A stretch of 64,000 nucleotides of DNA from Pseudomonas chlororaphis (GTDB lineage: Bacteria; Pseudomonadota; Gammaproteobacteria; Pseudomonadales; Pseudomonadaceae): contig NZ_JSFK01000016.1 in the NCBI RefSeq assembly GCF_000783395.1, positions 186,001 to 250,000 on the forward strand, read 5' to 3'. Shown piece after piece: positions 1-8,735 of the stretch (the stretch's first letter is position 1; each line of letters opens with the position of its first letter). The notes below the pieces were generated by a model. It had not been told where the DNA came from. It ran no database searches and was given only the letters and a program-made list of their open reading frames with translations. The translations under genes were made by a program, and so were the position numbers.

Positions 1-73
1 CCAGCAGGTGCAGCGCGCCGTCTCGCCAATCGATGGCCTTCACTTTCTCCGCAGCCAACAGTCGATCGCGCAT
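1..73 (-). CDS. mtnA: Methylthioribose-1-phosphate isomerase, N-terminal fragment
   Basis: Only the first 24 codons lie in the window; the gene runs off the left edge. Read on the minus strand from an ATG at 73, the translation starts MRDRLLAAEKVKAIDW, which I recognise as the N-terminus of pseudomonad MtnA. MtnA isomerises 5-methylthioribose-1-phosphate to the ribulose form in methionine salvage. It diverges from the methylthioadenosine deaminase gene, leaving about 108 bp for both promoters, and the shared pathway supports the call. The fragment is too short to show catalytic residues. Confidence 0.75.
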   Translation of the reverse strand, partial: MRDRLLAAEKVKAIDWRDGALHLL

Positions 74-181
74 CCCACACCCCGCACTCATGAACAAAAG
101 CCGCCGATTATAGCGATCCCCCCGCGAAGACGCTCGGGTATACTTCGCCATCCTTTACAAAAGCACTGGAACCGACCCTCG

Positions 182-1516
182 ATGCCGAAACCTGCCATTG
201 CGCTCGACTTATTATTGCTGCCGACCTGGCTGGTACCCGTCGAACCTGCAGGCGTTGTGCTCAAGGAGCACGGCCTGGGCATCCGCGACGGTCGCATCGT
301 GTTTATCGGCCCGCGCGCCGAAGCATTGAAGTGTAACGCCACTGAAGTTCGCGAACTGCCGGATGTGCTGCTCGCACCCGGTCTGATCAATGCCCACGGC
401 CACGCGGCGATGACGCTGTTCCGTGGCCTGGCCGACGATCTGCCGCTGATGACCTGGCTGGAAAATCACATCTGGCCGGCCGAAGCCAAATGGGTCGATG
501 AAGATTTCGTCCGTGACGGCACTGATCTGGCCATCGCCGAGCAGATCAAGGGTGGCATCACCTGCTTCTCGGACATGTATTTCTTCCCGAAAGTCGCCAG
601 CGAGCGCGTGCACAACAGCGGCATTCGCGCGCAGATCGCCATTCCGATCCTCGATTTCCCCATTCCGGGCGCCAGCAGTGCCGATGAAGCCATTCGTCAG
701 GGCGTTGAATTGTTCGGCGACCTGAAGCACCACGAACGCATCAAGATCACGTTCGGCCCTCATGCACCGTACACCGTCGGCGACGAAAACCTCGAGAAAA
801 TCCGTGTGATTGCCGAGGAGCTGGACGCCTCGATCCATATGCATGTGCACGAAACCGCTTTCGAAGTTCAGCAATCATTGGAGCAGCGCGGCGAACGTCC
901 GCTTGCTCGCCTCGGCCGCCTCGGCCTTCTCGGCCCACGCTTCCAGGCCGTGCATATGACCCAGATCAGCGATGATGACCTGGCGTTGCTGGTAGAAAGC
1001 AACACCAGCGTGATCCATTGCCCGGAATCCAACCTCAAACTGGCCAGCGGCTTCTGCCCGGTCGAGCGTTTGTGGCAGGCTGGGGTGAATGTCGCGGTCG
1101 GCACCGACGGCGCCGCCAGCAATAACGATCTGGACCTACTCGGCGAAACCCGCACCGCTGCCCTGCTGGCCAAAGCCGTCGCCGGTTCCGCCACCGCGCT
1201 GGACGCCCATCGGGCACTGCGCATGGCCACCCTGAATGGCGCGCGCGCACTGGGGATCGAGGCGCAAGTCGGCTCGCTGGAAATCGGCAAAGCCGCCGAC
1301 ATCGTCGCTTTCGACCTGTCCGGTCTGGCCCAGCAACCGGTGTACGACCCGGTTTCGCAGCTTATCTATGCCACCGGTCGCGACTGCGTGAAACACCTGT
1401 GGGTCGCCGGCAAACAACTGCTCGACGACCGGCGCTTGACGCGCCTGGACGAAGAACAGCTTGGCACTATTGCCCGGGCCTGGGGCCAGCGCATCAGCGG
1501 CCACACCGAATCGTAA
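182..1516 (+). CDS. mtaD: 5-methylthioadenosine/S-adenosylhomocysteine deaminase, TRZ/ATZ amidohydrolase
   Basis: A 444-aa cytoplasmic metal-dependent amidohydrolase expected to deaminate methylthioadenosine to methylthioinosine, the pseudomonad entry to MTA salvage. Metal and active-site motifs are visible: HGH at residues 72-74, HMHVHE around 219-224, the IHCPESN strand and GTDGAASNND near residue 310. The open frame extends upstream to base 8, but that extension overlaps mtnA and has no family character, so the ATG at 182 is used. The neighbour mtnA is in the same pathway. ubiG follows after 57 bp on the same strand, with a small hairpin between. Substrate assignment rests on family and context. 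Confidence 0.88.
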   Translation: MPKPAIALDLLLLPTWLVPVEPAGVVLKEHGLGIRDGRIVFIGPRAEALKCNATEVRELPDVLLAPGLINAHGHAAMTLFRGLADDLPLMTWLENHIWPAEAKWVDEDFVRDGTDLAIAEQIKGGITCFSDMYFFPKVASERVHNSGIRAQIAIPILDFPIPGASSADEAIRQGVELFGDLKHHERIKITFGPHAPYTVGDENLEKIRVIAEELDASIHMHVHETAFEVQQSLEQRGERPLARLGRLGLLGPRFQAVHMTQISDDDLALLVESNTSVIHCPESNLKLASGFCPVERLWQAGVNVAVGTDGAASNNDLDLLGETRTAALLAKAVAGSATALDAHRALRMATLNGARALGIEAQVGSLEIGKAADIVAFDLSGLAQQPVYDPVSQLIYATGRDCVKHLWVAGKQLLDDRRLTRLDEEQLGTIARAWGQRISGHTES

Positions 1517-1519
1517 ACA

Positions 1520-1539
1520 CCCCGGCGCAAATGCCGGGG
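1520..1539 (+). other. Small GC hairpin between mtaD and ubiG
   Basis: CCCCGGC (1520-1526) and GCCGGGG (1533-1539) form a perfect 7-bp stem with a 6-nt loop just after the mtaD stop. A short T-run (1550-1553) follows after about 10 nt, too far for a classical terminator. It may attenuate readthrough into ubiG or protect the mtaD 3' end. Confidence 0.45.
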
Positions 1540-1573
1540 CTACAACCCTTTTTCAAGTTTCAGAGGATTTAAC

Positions 1574-2272
1574 ATGAGCAACGTCGACCACGCCGAAATC
1601 GCCAAATTCGAAGCCCTGGCCCATCGCTGGTGGGACCGCGAAAGCGAATTCAAACCGCTGCACGACATCAACCCGCTGCGGGTCAACTGGATTGACGAGC
1701 GGGTCAATCTGGCTGGCAAGAAAGTCCTCGACGTCGGTTGCGGCGGCGGCATCCTCAGCGAAGCCATGGCCCAGCGTGGCGCCACCGTCATGGGCATCGA
1801 CATGGGCGAAGCGCCGTTAGCGGTCGCGCAACTGCATCAGCTGGAATCCGGCGTCAGCGTCGAGTACCGCCAAATCACCGCTGAAGCCCTGGCCGAAGAG
1901 ATGCCCGAGCAGTTCGACGTGGTCACCTGCCTCGAAATGCTCGAGCACGTGCCAGATCCATCGTCGGTCATCCGCGCCTGCTTCCGCATGGTCAAGCCCG
2001 GCGGCCAGGTGTTCTTCTCGACCATCAACCGCAACCCGAAGGCGTACCTGTTCGCCATTATCGGCGCTGAATACATCATGAAGCTGCTGCCGCGCGGCAC
2101 CCACGACTTCAAGAAATTCATTCGCCCGTCCGAGCTCGGCGCGTGGAGCCGCATGGCCGGCCTGACCGTCAAGGACATCATCGGCTTGACCTACAACCCG
2201 CTGACCAAGCACTACAAGCTGGCCAACGACGTTGACGTCAACTACATGATCCAGACCCTGCGCGAGGAATAA
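1574..2272 (+). CDS. ubiG: Ubiquinone biosynthesis O-methyltransferase UbiG
   Basis: A 232-aa SAM-dependent methyltransferase that performs both O-methylation steps of ubiquinone synthesis, working with the inner-membrane Ubi complex. SAM motif I is VLDVGCGGG at residues 51-59, followed by the acidic MGIDMGE strand. The N-terminal FEALAHRWWD segment and the C-terminal GLTYNPLTKHY segment are typical of UbiG. AGAGGATTTAAC gives a ribosome site before the ATG. The mupP ATG follows the stop by only 4 bp, so the two genes are very likely cotranscribed. Confidence 0.96.
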   Translation: MSNVDHAEIAKFEALAHRWWDRESEFKPLHDINPLRVNWIDERVNLAGKKVLDVGCGGGILSEAMAQRGATVMGIDMGEAPLAVAQLHQLESGVSVEYRQITAEALAEEMPEQFDVVTCLEMLEHVPDPSSVIRACFRMVKPGGQVFFSTINRNPKAYLFAIIGAEYIMKLLPRGTHDFKKFIRPSELGAWSRMAGLTVKDIIGLTYNPLTKHYKLANDVDVNYMIQTLREE

Positions 2273-2276
2273 GCCG

Positions 2277-2948
2277 ATGGCCATCAGAGCAGTTCTCTTC
2301 GACATGGACGGCACCCTGCTCGACACGGCGCCGGACTTCATCGCTATCTGCCAGGCAATGCGCGCCGATCGCGGCTTGCCGCCGATCAACGACAAACATA
2401 TTCGCGACGAAATCTCCGGCGGCGCCAAAGCCATGGTCGCGGTGACGTTCTCGATGGACCCGGAATCGCCGGGCTTCGAAGAACTTCGCCTGGAGTTTCT
2501 TGAGCGCTATCTGGTCGGCTGCGCCGTGCACAGCAAACTGTTCGACGGCATGGGCGAACTGCTTGCCGATATCGAAAAGGCCAATCTGATCTGGGGCGTG
2601 GTGACCAACAAGCCGTTGCGCTTTGCCGAGCCGATCATGCAGCAGTTGGGGCTGGCCGAGCGTTCGGCGCTGCTGATTTGCCCGGATCACGTGAAGAACA
2701 GCAAGCCGGATCCGGAACCGTTGATCCTTGCGTGCAAGATGCTTGATCTGGATCCGTCGACGGTTCTGTTTGTCGGCGATGATCTGCGTGATATCGAATC
2801 GGGGCGCGATGCCGGTACGAAAACCGCGGCGGTGACGTTTGGCTATATCCACCCGGACGACAACCCGAGGCATTGGGGTGCGGATGTTGTGGTGGATCAT
2901 CCGTCGGAGCTGCGCAAGGTGCTCGATAGCGCGCTTTGCAGTTGCTGA
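2277..2948 (+). CDS. mupP: N-acetylmuramic acid 6-phosphate phosphatase MupP (HAD family)
   Basis: A 223-aa HAD-superfamily phosphatase. Motif I is FDMDGTLLDT with D9 and D11, motif II is VVTNKP, motif III is the lysine K143 in NSKPDPEP, and motif IV is GDDLRD with D168/D169. The family was once called phosphoglycolate phosphatase, but in Pseudomonas the gene directly after ubiG is MupP, which dephosphorylates MurNAc-6P in the cell-wall recycling route that bypasses MurA and affects fosfomycin tolerance. The MupP call depends on the ubiG-mupP-SDR gene order. A REP-type inverted repeat follows the stop. Confidence 0.87.
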   Translation: MAIRAVLFDMDGTLLDTAPDFIAICQAMRADRGLPPINDKHIRDEISGGAKAMVAVTFSMDPESPGFEELRLEFLERYLVGCAVHSKLFDGMGELLADIEKANLIWGVVTNKPLRFAEPIMQQLGLAERSALLICPDHVKNSKPDPEPLILACKMLDLDPSTVLFVGDDLRDIESGRDAGTKTAAVTFGYIHPDDNPRHWGADVVVDHPSELRKVLDSALCSC

Positions 2949-2956
2949 TCAAAGTC

Positions 2957-3044
2957 AAAAGATCGCAGCCTGCGGCAGCTCCTACAGGACAGTGATTATC
3001 TGTAGGAGCTGCCGAAGGTTCGGGCCGCGTTCGGACGATCTTTT
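2957..3044. repeat. REP-type inverted repeat (TGTAGGAGCTGCC family)
   Basis: Two nested inverted repeats are seen: AAAAGATCG (2957-2965) with CGATCTTTT (3036-3044), and GGCAGCTCCTACA (2974-2986) with TGTAGGAGCTGCC (3001-3013). The transcript could fold into a long hairpin ending in a T-run, so it may also help terminate the ubiG-mupP transcript. This type is common between Pseudomonas genes. Confidence 0.85.
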
Positions 3045-3070
3045 AGCTAAAAATGGATTGTGAGGTTTTT

Positions 3071-3811
3071 ATGTTTGATTATTCCGCTCGTCCCGAATTG
3101 CTCAAGGATCGGGTCATTCTGGTCACCGGTGCCGGTCGTGGCATCGGCGCGGCTGCCGCGAAGACCTACGCCGCTCATGGCGCAACGGTATTGCTGCTGG
3201 GCAAGACTGAAGCCAATCTGACCCAGGTGTATGACGAGATCGAGGCGGCGGGCCATCCGCAACCGGCGGTCATTCCGTTCAACCTCGAAACCGCCCTGCC
3301 CCATCAATACGATGAGCTGGCGGCAATGATCGAGACTGAGTTCGGCCACCTCGACGGTTTGCTGCACAACGCATCGATCATCGGCCCACGTACACCGATC
3401 GAGCAATTGTCCGGCGAAAACTTCATGCGCGTCATGCAGGTCAACGTCAACGCCATGTTCATGCTGACCAGCACCCTGCTGCCGCTGCTCAAGCTGTCGC
3501 AGGATGCCTCGGTGGTGTTCACTTCCAGCAGCGTCGGGCGCAAGGGCCGGGCGTACTGGGGCGCCTATGGCGTGTCGAAGTTCGCCACCGAAGGTCTGAT
3601 GCAAACCCTGGCCGATGAAGTCGACGGCGTCGCGCCGGTGCGCTCCAACAGCATCAACCCGGGCGGTACGCGCACCAGCATGCGTGCTCAGGCCTATCCG
3701 GGGGAAAACCCGCTGAACAATCCGACGCCGGAGGAGATCATGCCCGTGTACCTGTATCTGATGGGCCCGGACAGCACCGGCATCAATGGTCAGGCATTCA
3801 ACGCGCAATAA
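3071..3811 (+). CDS. YciK-family short-chain oxidoreductase
   Basis: A 246-aa classical SDR. The nucleotide-binding TGAGRGIG is at residues 19-26, the catalytic serine lies in TSSS (151-154), and YGVSK supplies Y166 and K170. Sequence and position after mupP match the pseudomonad YciK-like protein; the physiological substrate is unknown. An in-frame ATG at 3053 exists, but the ATG at 3071 gives the conserved MFDYSARPEL start and follows TGAGG. It probably has its own promoter downstream of the REP element. Confidence 0.88.
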   Translation: MFDYSARPELLKDRVILVTGAGRGIGAAAAKTYAAHGATVLLLGKTEANLTQVYDEIEAAGHPQPAVIPFNLETALPHQYDELAAMIETEFGHLDGLLHNASIIGPRTPIEQLSGENFMRVMQVNVNAMFMLTSTLLPLLKLSQDASVVFTSSSVGRKGRAYWGAYGVSKFATEGLMQTLADEVDGVAPVRSNSINPGGTRTSMRAQAYPGENPLNNPTPEEIMPVYLYLMGPDSTGINGQAFNAQ

Positions 3812-4172
3812 CTGCCATACGTCGAATTTGTTGCCGCGGCAGATTCCTGTCGCGGCATGCATTTGCCGCTTGCGAGCGTCACAATCCAGTCAATTTTCCA
3901 GCACCCCCCTCCAACCTTCCAAGCCAAGCCATTGATTCCAAACGGTTTAAATAAAACCGAACTGAATGGCACGACTTTCGCTCTAAATTTCCTCAAAACA
4001 AGCCACGTGAAGGCAATGGGGCGAGGCCGATTTCGATAGCTTACTAATCGTCATCCGGCAGACTAGACTTACGCCAAACGTCCTACGGGACTGATGGATC
4101 AGTATGACGCGCAGCCCATAGCCGCTCTCACCCAGCCTGTAAGACAGACTTACCGCTAAGGGTTCACGCCAT
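3812..4172. other. Intergenic region upstream of the diguanylate cyclase gene
   Basis: A 361-bp non-coding gap. It contains a small palindrome, CGGTTT (3943-3948) and AAACCG (3954-3959) with a 5-nt AT spacer, in an AT-rich stretch that is a plausible promoter/operator zone for the downstream GGDEF gene. I see no small gene, tRNA or strong terminator. Confidence 0.4.
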
Positions 4173-5099
4173 ATGAAATCACCCTCCCAGACCAATGCAA
4201 TTGACTTTGACAGTGCCAAATTGCAACGCCTGGGCTTTGGTCAACTGCCGCCCCTTCTGGAGCGACCGGCCAGCCTGGCGCAATTGCGTCAGCAAATGAG
4301 CCTGCAACTGCAAACCAGCCTTGAACCGCAACGTATCCTTGGTCTGTTTTTCCGCGAAGTTCAGCGCCTCGTGCCGCTGGACGCGCTCAGTTACGTGCAC
4401 CAGGGCAGCGATTTGCGCCTGGAGTTCGGTACCCGTGGCCACCATTCGATCAGCTATACCCTGAGCCACGAAGGCGAGCACATGGGCGAACTGGTGTTCC
4501 GTCGCAATCAGCGCTTCAACGAACAGGATCAGGGCAACCTTGAATCGCTGTTGTCGTCGCTGCTGTACCCGATGCGCAATGCCCTGCTCTACCGCGCCGC
4601 CACGCAGAGCGCCCTGCGGGATCCGCTGACCGGCGCTGGCAACCGCATTGCCATGGAGCAGACCTTGCAGCGCGAGATCGACATGTCGCGTCGGCATGTG
4701 CAGCCGCTCTCGGTGCTGATGCTCGACATCGATCACTTCAAACGGGTCAACGACAGCCATGGTCACAGCGCTGGCGATGACGTGCTTAAAGCCATCGCGG
4801 CGACCATCAAGGCGCAGTTGCGCAACGTCGACATGGTATTTCGTTACGGTGGCGAAGAGTTTCTGGTGCTGCTGTCCAATACCGGCCGGGATGCGGCCGC
4901 AATGGTCGGCGAACGACTGCGTTATGCGACGCAGGCGGCTGAATACTATGCCGACGGCCAGTTGATCGAGCTGACCGTGAGCCTGGGCTGCTCGACGTTA
5001 TTGCCGGGGGAATCGGCCGACAGCTTGCTACGCCGCGCTGACAGTGCGCTGTATGTGGCCAAGCGCGAAGGGCGTAATCGCTTGGCCATGGCGGGCTGA
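4173..5099 (+). CDS. GGDEF diguanylate cyclase with N-terminal sensory region
   Basis: A 308-aa soluble protein without membrane segments. Residues 1-140 form a GAF-like sensory region; residues about 145-305 are a GGDEF domain that makes c-di-GMP. The active-site motif is GGEEF at 226-230. RNVD at 217-220 sits exactly five residues ahead of it, which is the RxxD inhibitory site, so product feedback is expected. The metal-binding LDIDHFKRVND segment is present. AAGGG lies about 9 nt before the ATG. The input signal is unknown; a REP element separates it from the convergent undA. Confidence 0.92.
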   Translation: MKSPSQTNAIDFDSAKLQRLGFGQLPPLLERPASLAQLRQQMSLQLQTSLEPQRILGLFFREVQRLVPLDALSYVHQGSDLRLEFGTRGHHSISYTLSHEGEHMGELVFRRNQRFNEQDQGNLESLLSSLLYPMRNALLYRAATQSALRDPLTGAGNRIAMEQTLQREIDMSRRHVQPLSVLMLDIDHFKRVNDSHGHSAGDDVLKAIAATIKAQLRNVDMVFRYGGEEFLVLLSNTGRDAAAMVGERLRYATQAAEYYADGQLIELTVSLGCSTLLPGESADSLLRRADSALYVAKREGRNRLAMAG

Positions 5100-5122
5100 G
5101 CTGTTCAACCAACACAAAACAG

Positions 5123-5211
5123 TGTGGGAGCGAGCCTGCTCGCGAAAGCGGTGAATCAGTCAAAGCAATGCTGACTGACATGACCCCTTCGCGAGCAGGC
5201 TCGCTCCCACA
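5123..5211. repeat. REP inverted repeat (GTGGGAGCGAGC family)
   Basis: A 24-nt arm at 5123-5146 (TGTGGGAGCGAGCC...) pairs with its reverse complement at 5188-5211. It lies between the convergent 3' ends of the diguanylate cyclase gene and undA, where it may limit readthrough in both directions. Confidence 0.9.
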
Positions 5212-5233
5212 ATGGTATTGCGTGAGGCTTGAA

Positions 5234-6028
5234 TCAGCTCTCGACTACCGCCCTGCGCTCTCGGTTGACCAACAAGCGTTCCGACGTCTCCAGTTGCATG
5301 CAACGCTCAAGGAACAGGTACATGTAGTCGTAGCTCTTGCAGATCGCCTGACGCAGTTCGGCCTGCAAGGCCTTGCTCGGGTTCATCCCGGCCAGGGTGC
5401 AGATGATTTCCAGCGCTTCCCAAGGATGGGCATCGTCATACTGGGCGTGCATCTTCAGCCACTTCATCGCGCGCTTGCGATCCTCTTCGGGAAACGCTGC
5501 GGCATACACGCCGGTGGAGCAGACCAGCGCCGACCACTCCCCGGTCGCGCCTTCGATGGCATAGTTGGTGGCGGCAATGGCCACGATCAGCGAATCGGCG
5601 GAGCTGGTGTGCCAGCACCAATGACTCAAGGCATGCAGTTCGGGCGGCACATGCTGGGCCTGAAGGTCTTCCAGACTGACGCCATGGGCACGACTCCAAT
5701 GTACCCAATAATCGGCGTGATTGAGTTCAACACGGATATTGCGCATCAGCCAGCGCCGCGCCATGTCTTCGCCCGGGTGACGGGCAAACCTGGTTTTGGT
5801 GAGGTTCTGCGCCATGTACAACGCGAATTGCTCAACCACCGGCCAGCCCCCGATCAGGTACTGGCGCATGGTTCTGGCGCTGAGCTTGTTATCACGCATG
5901 CGCAGGTAAAGTTCATGTTCGACAACCCGGCGCTTGCTCTCGCTGCAATCCTCAATGAGCTGTTGTGCCCAGGCAGGATAACTTGCAGCTTCCATGAGTG
6001 GTCCGGTTCGGTTGAATGTGTCGATCAC
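5234..6028 (-). CDS. undA: UndA-like nonheme iron fatty-acid decarboxylase (1-undecene forming)
   Basis: A 264-aa helical protein of the heme-oxygenase-like (TenA/PqqC/CADD) oxidase group, often labelled a TenA-family regulator. With the GTG start at 6028, preceded by AAAAGGAG, the putative metal ligands fall at E101 and H104 (ELNHADYW), E159 (NYAIEG), H194, D198 and H201 (HAQYDDAH). From memory these match the ligand numbering reported for UndA of P. protegens Pf-5, a diiron oxidase that converts lauric acid to volatile 1-undecene, CO2 and water with O2. The open frame continues upstream to 6145 but lacks family character. The start choice, length and ligands all fit UndA. Another oxidase of this fold with a different substrate is the main alternative. 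Confidence 0.78.
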   Translation of the reverse strand: MIDTFNRTGPLMEAASYPAWAQQLIEDCSESKRRVVEHELYLRMRDNKLSARTMRQYLIGGWPVVEQFALYMAQNLTKTRFARHPGEDMARRWLMRNIRVELNHADYWVHWSRAHGVSLEDLQAQHVPPELHALSHWCWHTSSADSLIVAIAATNYAIEGATGEWSALVCSTGVYAAAFPEEDRKRAMKWLKMHAQYDDAHPWEALEIICTLAGMNPSKALQAELRQAICKSYDYMYLFLERCMQLETSERLLVNRERRAVVES

Positions 6029-6074
6029 TGTTCGGCTCCTTTTGATTTGTGATTGTAAGGATCGGCGAGAGACT

Positions 6075-8534
6075 TCAACGGAACGTGCCAGGCGCTTTGA
6101 ATAACAGCGGTTGCGGTCTGGCGGGCCGACTTTGCAAACTGTCACAGGTAAACAACTGTGGACGCTCTATAACATAACCCTGAGCGTAATCCACACCGAT
6201 TTCAAGCAATGCCTGCTCGATCTGAGTTGTTTCAACAAACTCGGCAATTGTCTGCTTACCCATGACATGCCCGATGTGATTGATCACTTCGACCATTGCG
6301 CGGTTAATCGGGTCGTCCAGCATATCCTTTACGAAACTCCCGTCGATCTTCAGGAAGTCTACAGGCAAATGTTTCAGATAAGCGAACGAAGACATTCCGG
6401 CACAAAAGTCATCTAAGGAAAAGTAGCAACCTAAGCCTTTGAGTTCATTAATAAATCTTATTGCGCTGCCCAGATTTGAAATTGCACTGGTTTCTGTAAT
6501 TTCAAAACAAATCATTTCAGGCGGTATTGCATAGTTAACAAACTGCTCTCGCAGAAAGTGCAAAAACGCGTCATCTCCTATAGTAATGCCTGACAGATTA
6601 ATCGCACACATTGCTAAAGGTTCTTGATGTTCTTGTGCAATACATTGAGCAATAACCTTGAACACGTTCTGAACTACCCAGCGGTCCAGTTGACTCATCA
6701 AACCATAACGCTCGGCAGCGGGAATGAAACTGTCCGGCAGAATCATCCGCCCGGCTTCATCATGCAGACGCAGCAGAATCTCGATGTGCCCACCCTGGTT
6801 GTCACCCGACTTGAGCGGCGCAATCTCCTGGGCGTACAGACAAAAACGGTTTTCTTCCAGGGCCATATGCAGGCGTTGCACCCAGGCCATTTCACCAAAG
6901 CGCAGCGACAGCTCGGAATCGTCGGCGTGATAGACCTGCACGCGATTGCGGCCCTTTTCCTTGGCCATGTAACAGGCCATATCGGCCGCGCGCAATGAGG
7001 ATTCAAGGGTGGTCGGGGTCTGCGTAATATGCACAAGCCCAATGCTCACCGTGGTCAGGAATGGCCGCCCCTTCCAGACAAAATGCAGATTCTGCACAGT
7101 CTGGCGCAACGCCTCGGCAATCTTTTCCGCCGCTTCCGGTGCGCAGTTCTCCAGCAGAATGCCGAATTCATCACCACCGAGTCGCGCCAGCGTATCGCCT
7201 TCGCGCAACCCCGATTGCAGCAGCGTGCAAATGTGCCGCAACAGCTCATCACCGGCGGCATGACCACAGGTGTCGTTAACCAGTTTGAACTGATCGAGGT
7301 CGAGGAACATCAGGGCATGCCGACCAGAGTGGCGCGTGAGATTGTGCAGCGCCTGTTCCAGGCGATATTCGAACTCGCGGCGGTTGGCCAGCCCGGTCAG
7401 CGCGTCATGGGTGGCCTGCCATGACAGATTGGCAATGTATTGCCGCTCCTGAGTCATGTCGTGCAACACCAGCACCGTGCCGCTGACCTTGCCGGCATTG
7501 CGGATCGGCGCGCCGACCAGCGTCACCGATAACGTCGTGCCATCGAGGCGCTGGATCAGTTTCGAATGCTCACTGCCGCCACTGAGCTGGCCGCTGAGAA
7601 TGTGCTCGATCAGGGTCAGCCCCTCGGCCTGGGCATTATCGTCGAGCAAATTGAACAGCGCGGCCAGCGGCAGGCCGGCGGCCTGCTCGGCCTTCCAGTG
7701 GGTCATGGCCTCGGCGGCAGGGTTCATGTAATCGATGGCACCGCTGACATCGGTGGTAATGACGCCATCACCGATCGAATGCAACGTGACGTGCGCCCGA
7801 TCCTTCTCCAGTTGCAGCGCCTCGGCAAAAGCGTGGCGTTGCTTGAGCAATTTGTGGGTGCGCCACAAGGCCAGCACGATCAGCCCCAGCGCTGTGGCCA
7901 GGTTGGTGAGCAGCAAGAGCCGCAGAATCATCCGCGAGCCCTCGCCCAGCGCATCGCTGAAGGCTTTCGCCGCCGGGGTCACGCCATCGTTGATGGCGAG
8001 AATCCGCGCCTTCCAGCGCTGGATATCAGCGCTGTTGGCGGTGTTCTGCGAAATGCTGCGGTGCATCTCCTGCGCCACGTCATCCAGTTCGACCAGATAG
8101 GCATCACCGACGGTCCAGCGATCGATGGCGGTTTCCAGATAACTGAAATGACGGAAGTTGAGGTACAGCCAGATCAGGCTGGAGACGTCATCCGGGTGGT
8201 TACCGCCCTTGAGAATACCTTCGCGTGCCGCAGCCAGATCCGGCGGTTGATGATCCAGCGCCAGACGCAACTGATGCCCGCCTTGGGGCACGGCAATCGC
8301 GTTGCGGTATTTGAGGAAGATCGCCTCGTCACGGCTGTCGGCGTACAGATTGAGGTAATAGATCGCGTCTTTCTGGCCCTTGGACCAGAGGCTTTCGCCG
8401 GCAACGTAACCGCGAACGGCCGAGAGCACGTAAAGACTCACGCCGCCCAATAACGCTTGAAACAACACGACGGCAATAAATGGCCAGACGATGCCCAACA
8501 ACCGTGGCGTTCCGAGAGTCCGCTTTTGCTTCAT
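6075..8534 (-). CDS. Membrane-anchored PAS-GGDEF-EAL dual-domain c-di-GMP protein
   Basis: An 819-aa inner-membrane protein. A membrane segment near residues 13-40, a periplasmic sensor of about 165 residues and a second membrane segment near 206-226 are followed by a PAS domain (about 245-365), GGDEF and EAL domains. GGDEF is intact at 453-457 without an obvious RxxD inhibitory site. The EAL motif reads EIL at 585-587. FEITET, KIDG and TIAEFVE match catalytic positions of active phosphodiesterases, but loop 6 reads DDFC (708-711) instead of DDFG. It may make, break or sense c-di-GMP; net activity cannot be read from sequence. Confidence 0.9.
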   Translation of the reverse strand: MKQKRTLGTPRLLGIVWPFIAVVLFQALLGGVSLYVLSAVRGYVAGESLWSKGQKDAIYYLNLYADSRDEAIFLKYRNAIAVPQGGHQLRLALDHQPPDLAAAREGILKGGNHPDDVSSLIWLYLNFRHFSYLETAIDRWTVGDAYLVELDDVAQEMHRSISQNTANSADIQRWKARILAINDGVTPAAKAFSDALGEGSRMILRLLLLTNLATALGLIVLALWRTHKLLKQRHAFAEALQLEKDRAHVTLHSIGDGVITTDVSGAIDYMNPAAEAMTHWKAEQAAGLPLAALFNLLDDNAQAEGLTLIEHILSGQLSGGSEHSKLIQRLDGTTLSVTLVGAPIRNAGKVSGTVLVLHDMTQERQYIANLSWQATHDALTGLANRREFEYRLEQALHNLTRHSGRHALMFLDLDQFKLVNDTCGHAAGDELLRHICTLLQSGLREGDTLARLGGDEFGILLENCAPEAAEKIAEALRQTVQNLHFVWKGRPFLTTVSIGLVHITQTPTTLESSLRAADMACYMAKEKGRNRVQVYHADDSELSLRFGEMAWVQRLHMALEENRFCLYAQEIAPLKSGDNQGGHIEILLRLHDEAGRMILPDSFIPAAERYGLMSQLDRWVVQNVFKVIAQCIAQEHQEPLAMCAINLSGITIGDDAFLHFLREQFVNYAIPPEMICFEITETSAISNLGSAIRFINELKGLGCYFSLDDFCAGMSSFAYLKHLPVDFLKIDGSFVKDMLDDPINRAMVEVINHIGHVMGKQTIAEFVETTQIEQALLEIGVDYAQGYVIERPQLFTCDSLQSRPARPQPLLFKAPGTFR

Positions 8535-8735
8535 GAGATCCCTTGCGCAAGCACTGCCAGATGAACACCGGAAAATCCCGCTCCTGACAGCTCAGCCTAG
8601 GCTAATTTTCGCCAAGTCAAAGGGACAGCTCTGCCGTCCTCTAGGTCGATTGTGCAAATGCCTGGTCTGCTTGAGCGTTCCGGTCGATTTTACTCGATGC
8701 AATTCAAGCACTAAGCACAGAAACCGGGGCGAAAC

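Noticed and set aside
8..181. N-terminal extension of mtaD to an upstream start at base 8
   Set aside because: It covers the divergent mtnA start and intergenic DNA, and has no amidohydrolase character; the ATG at 182 gives the normal N-terminus.
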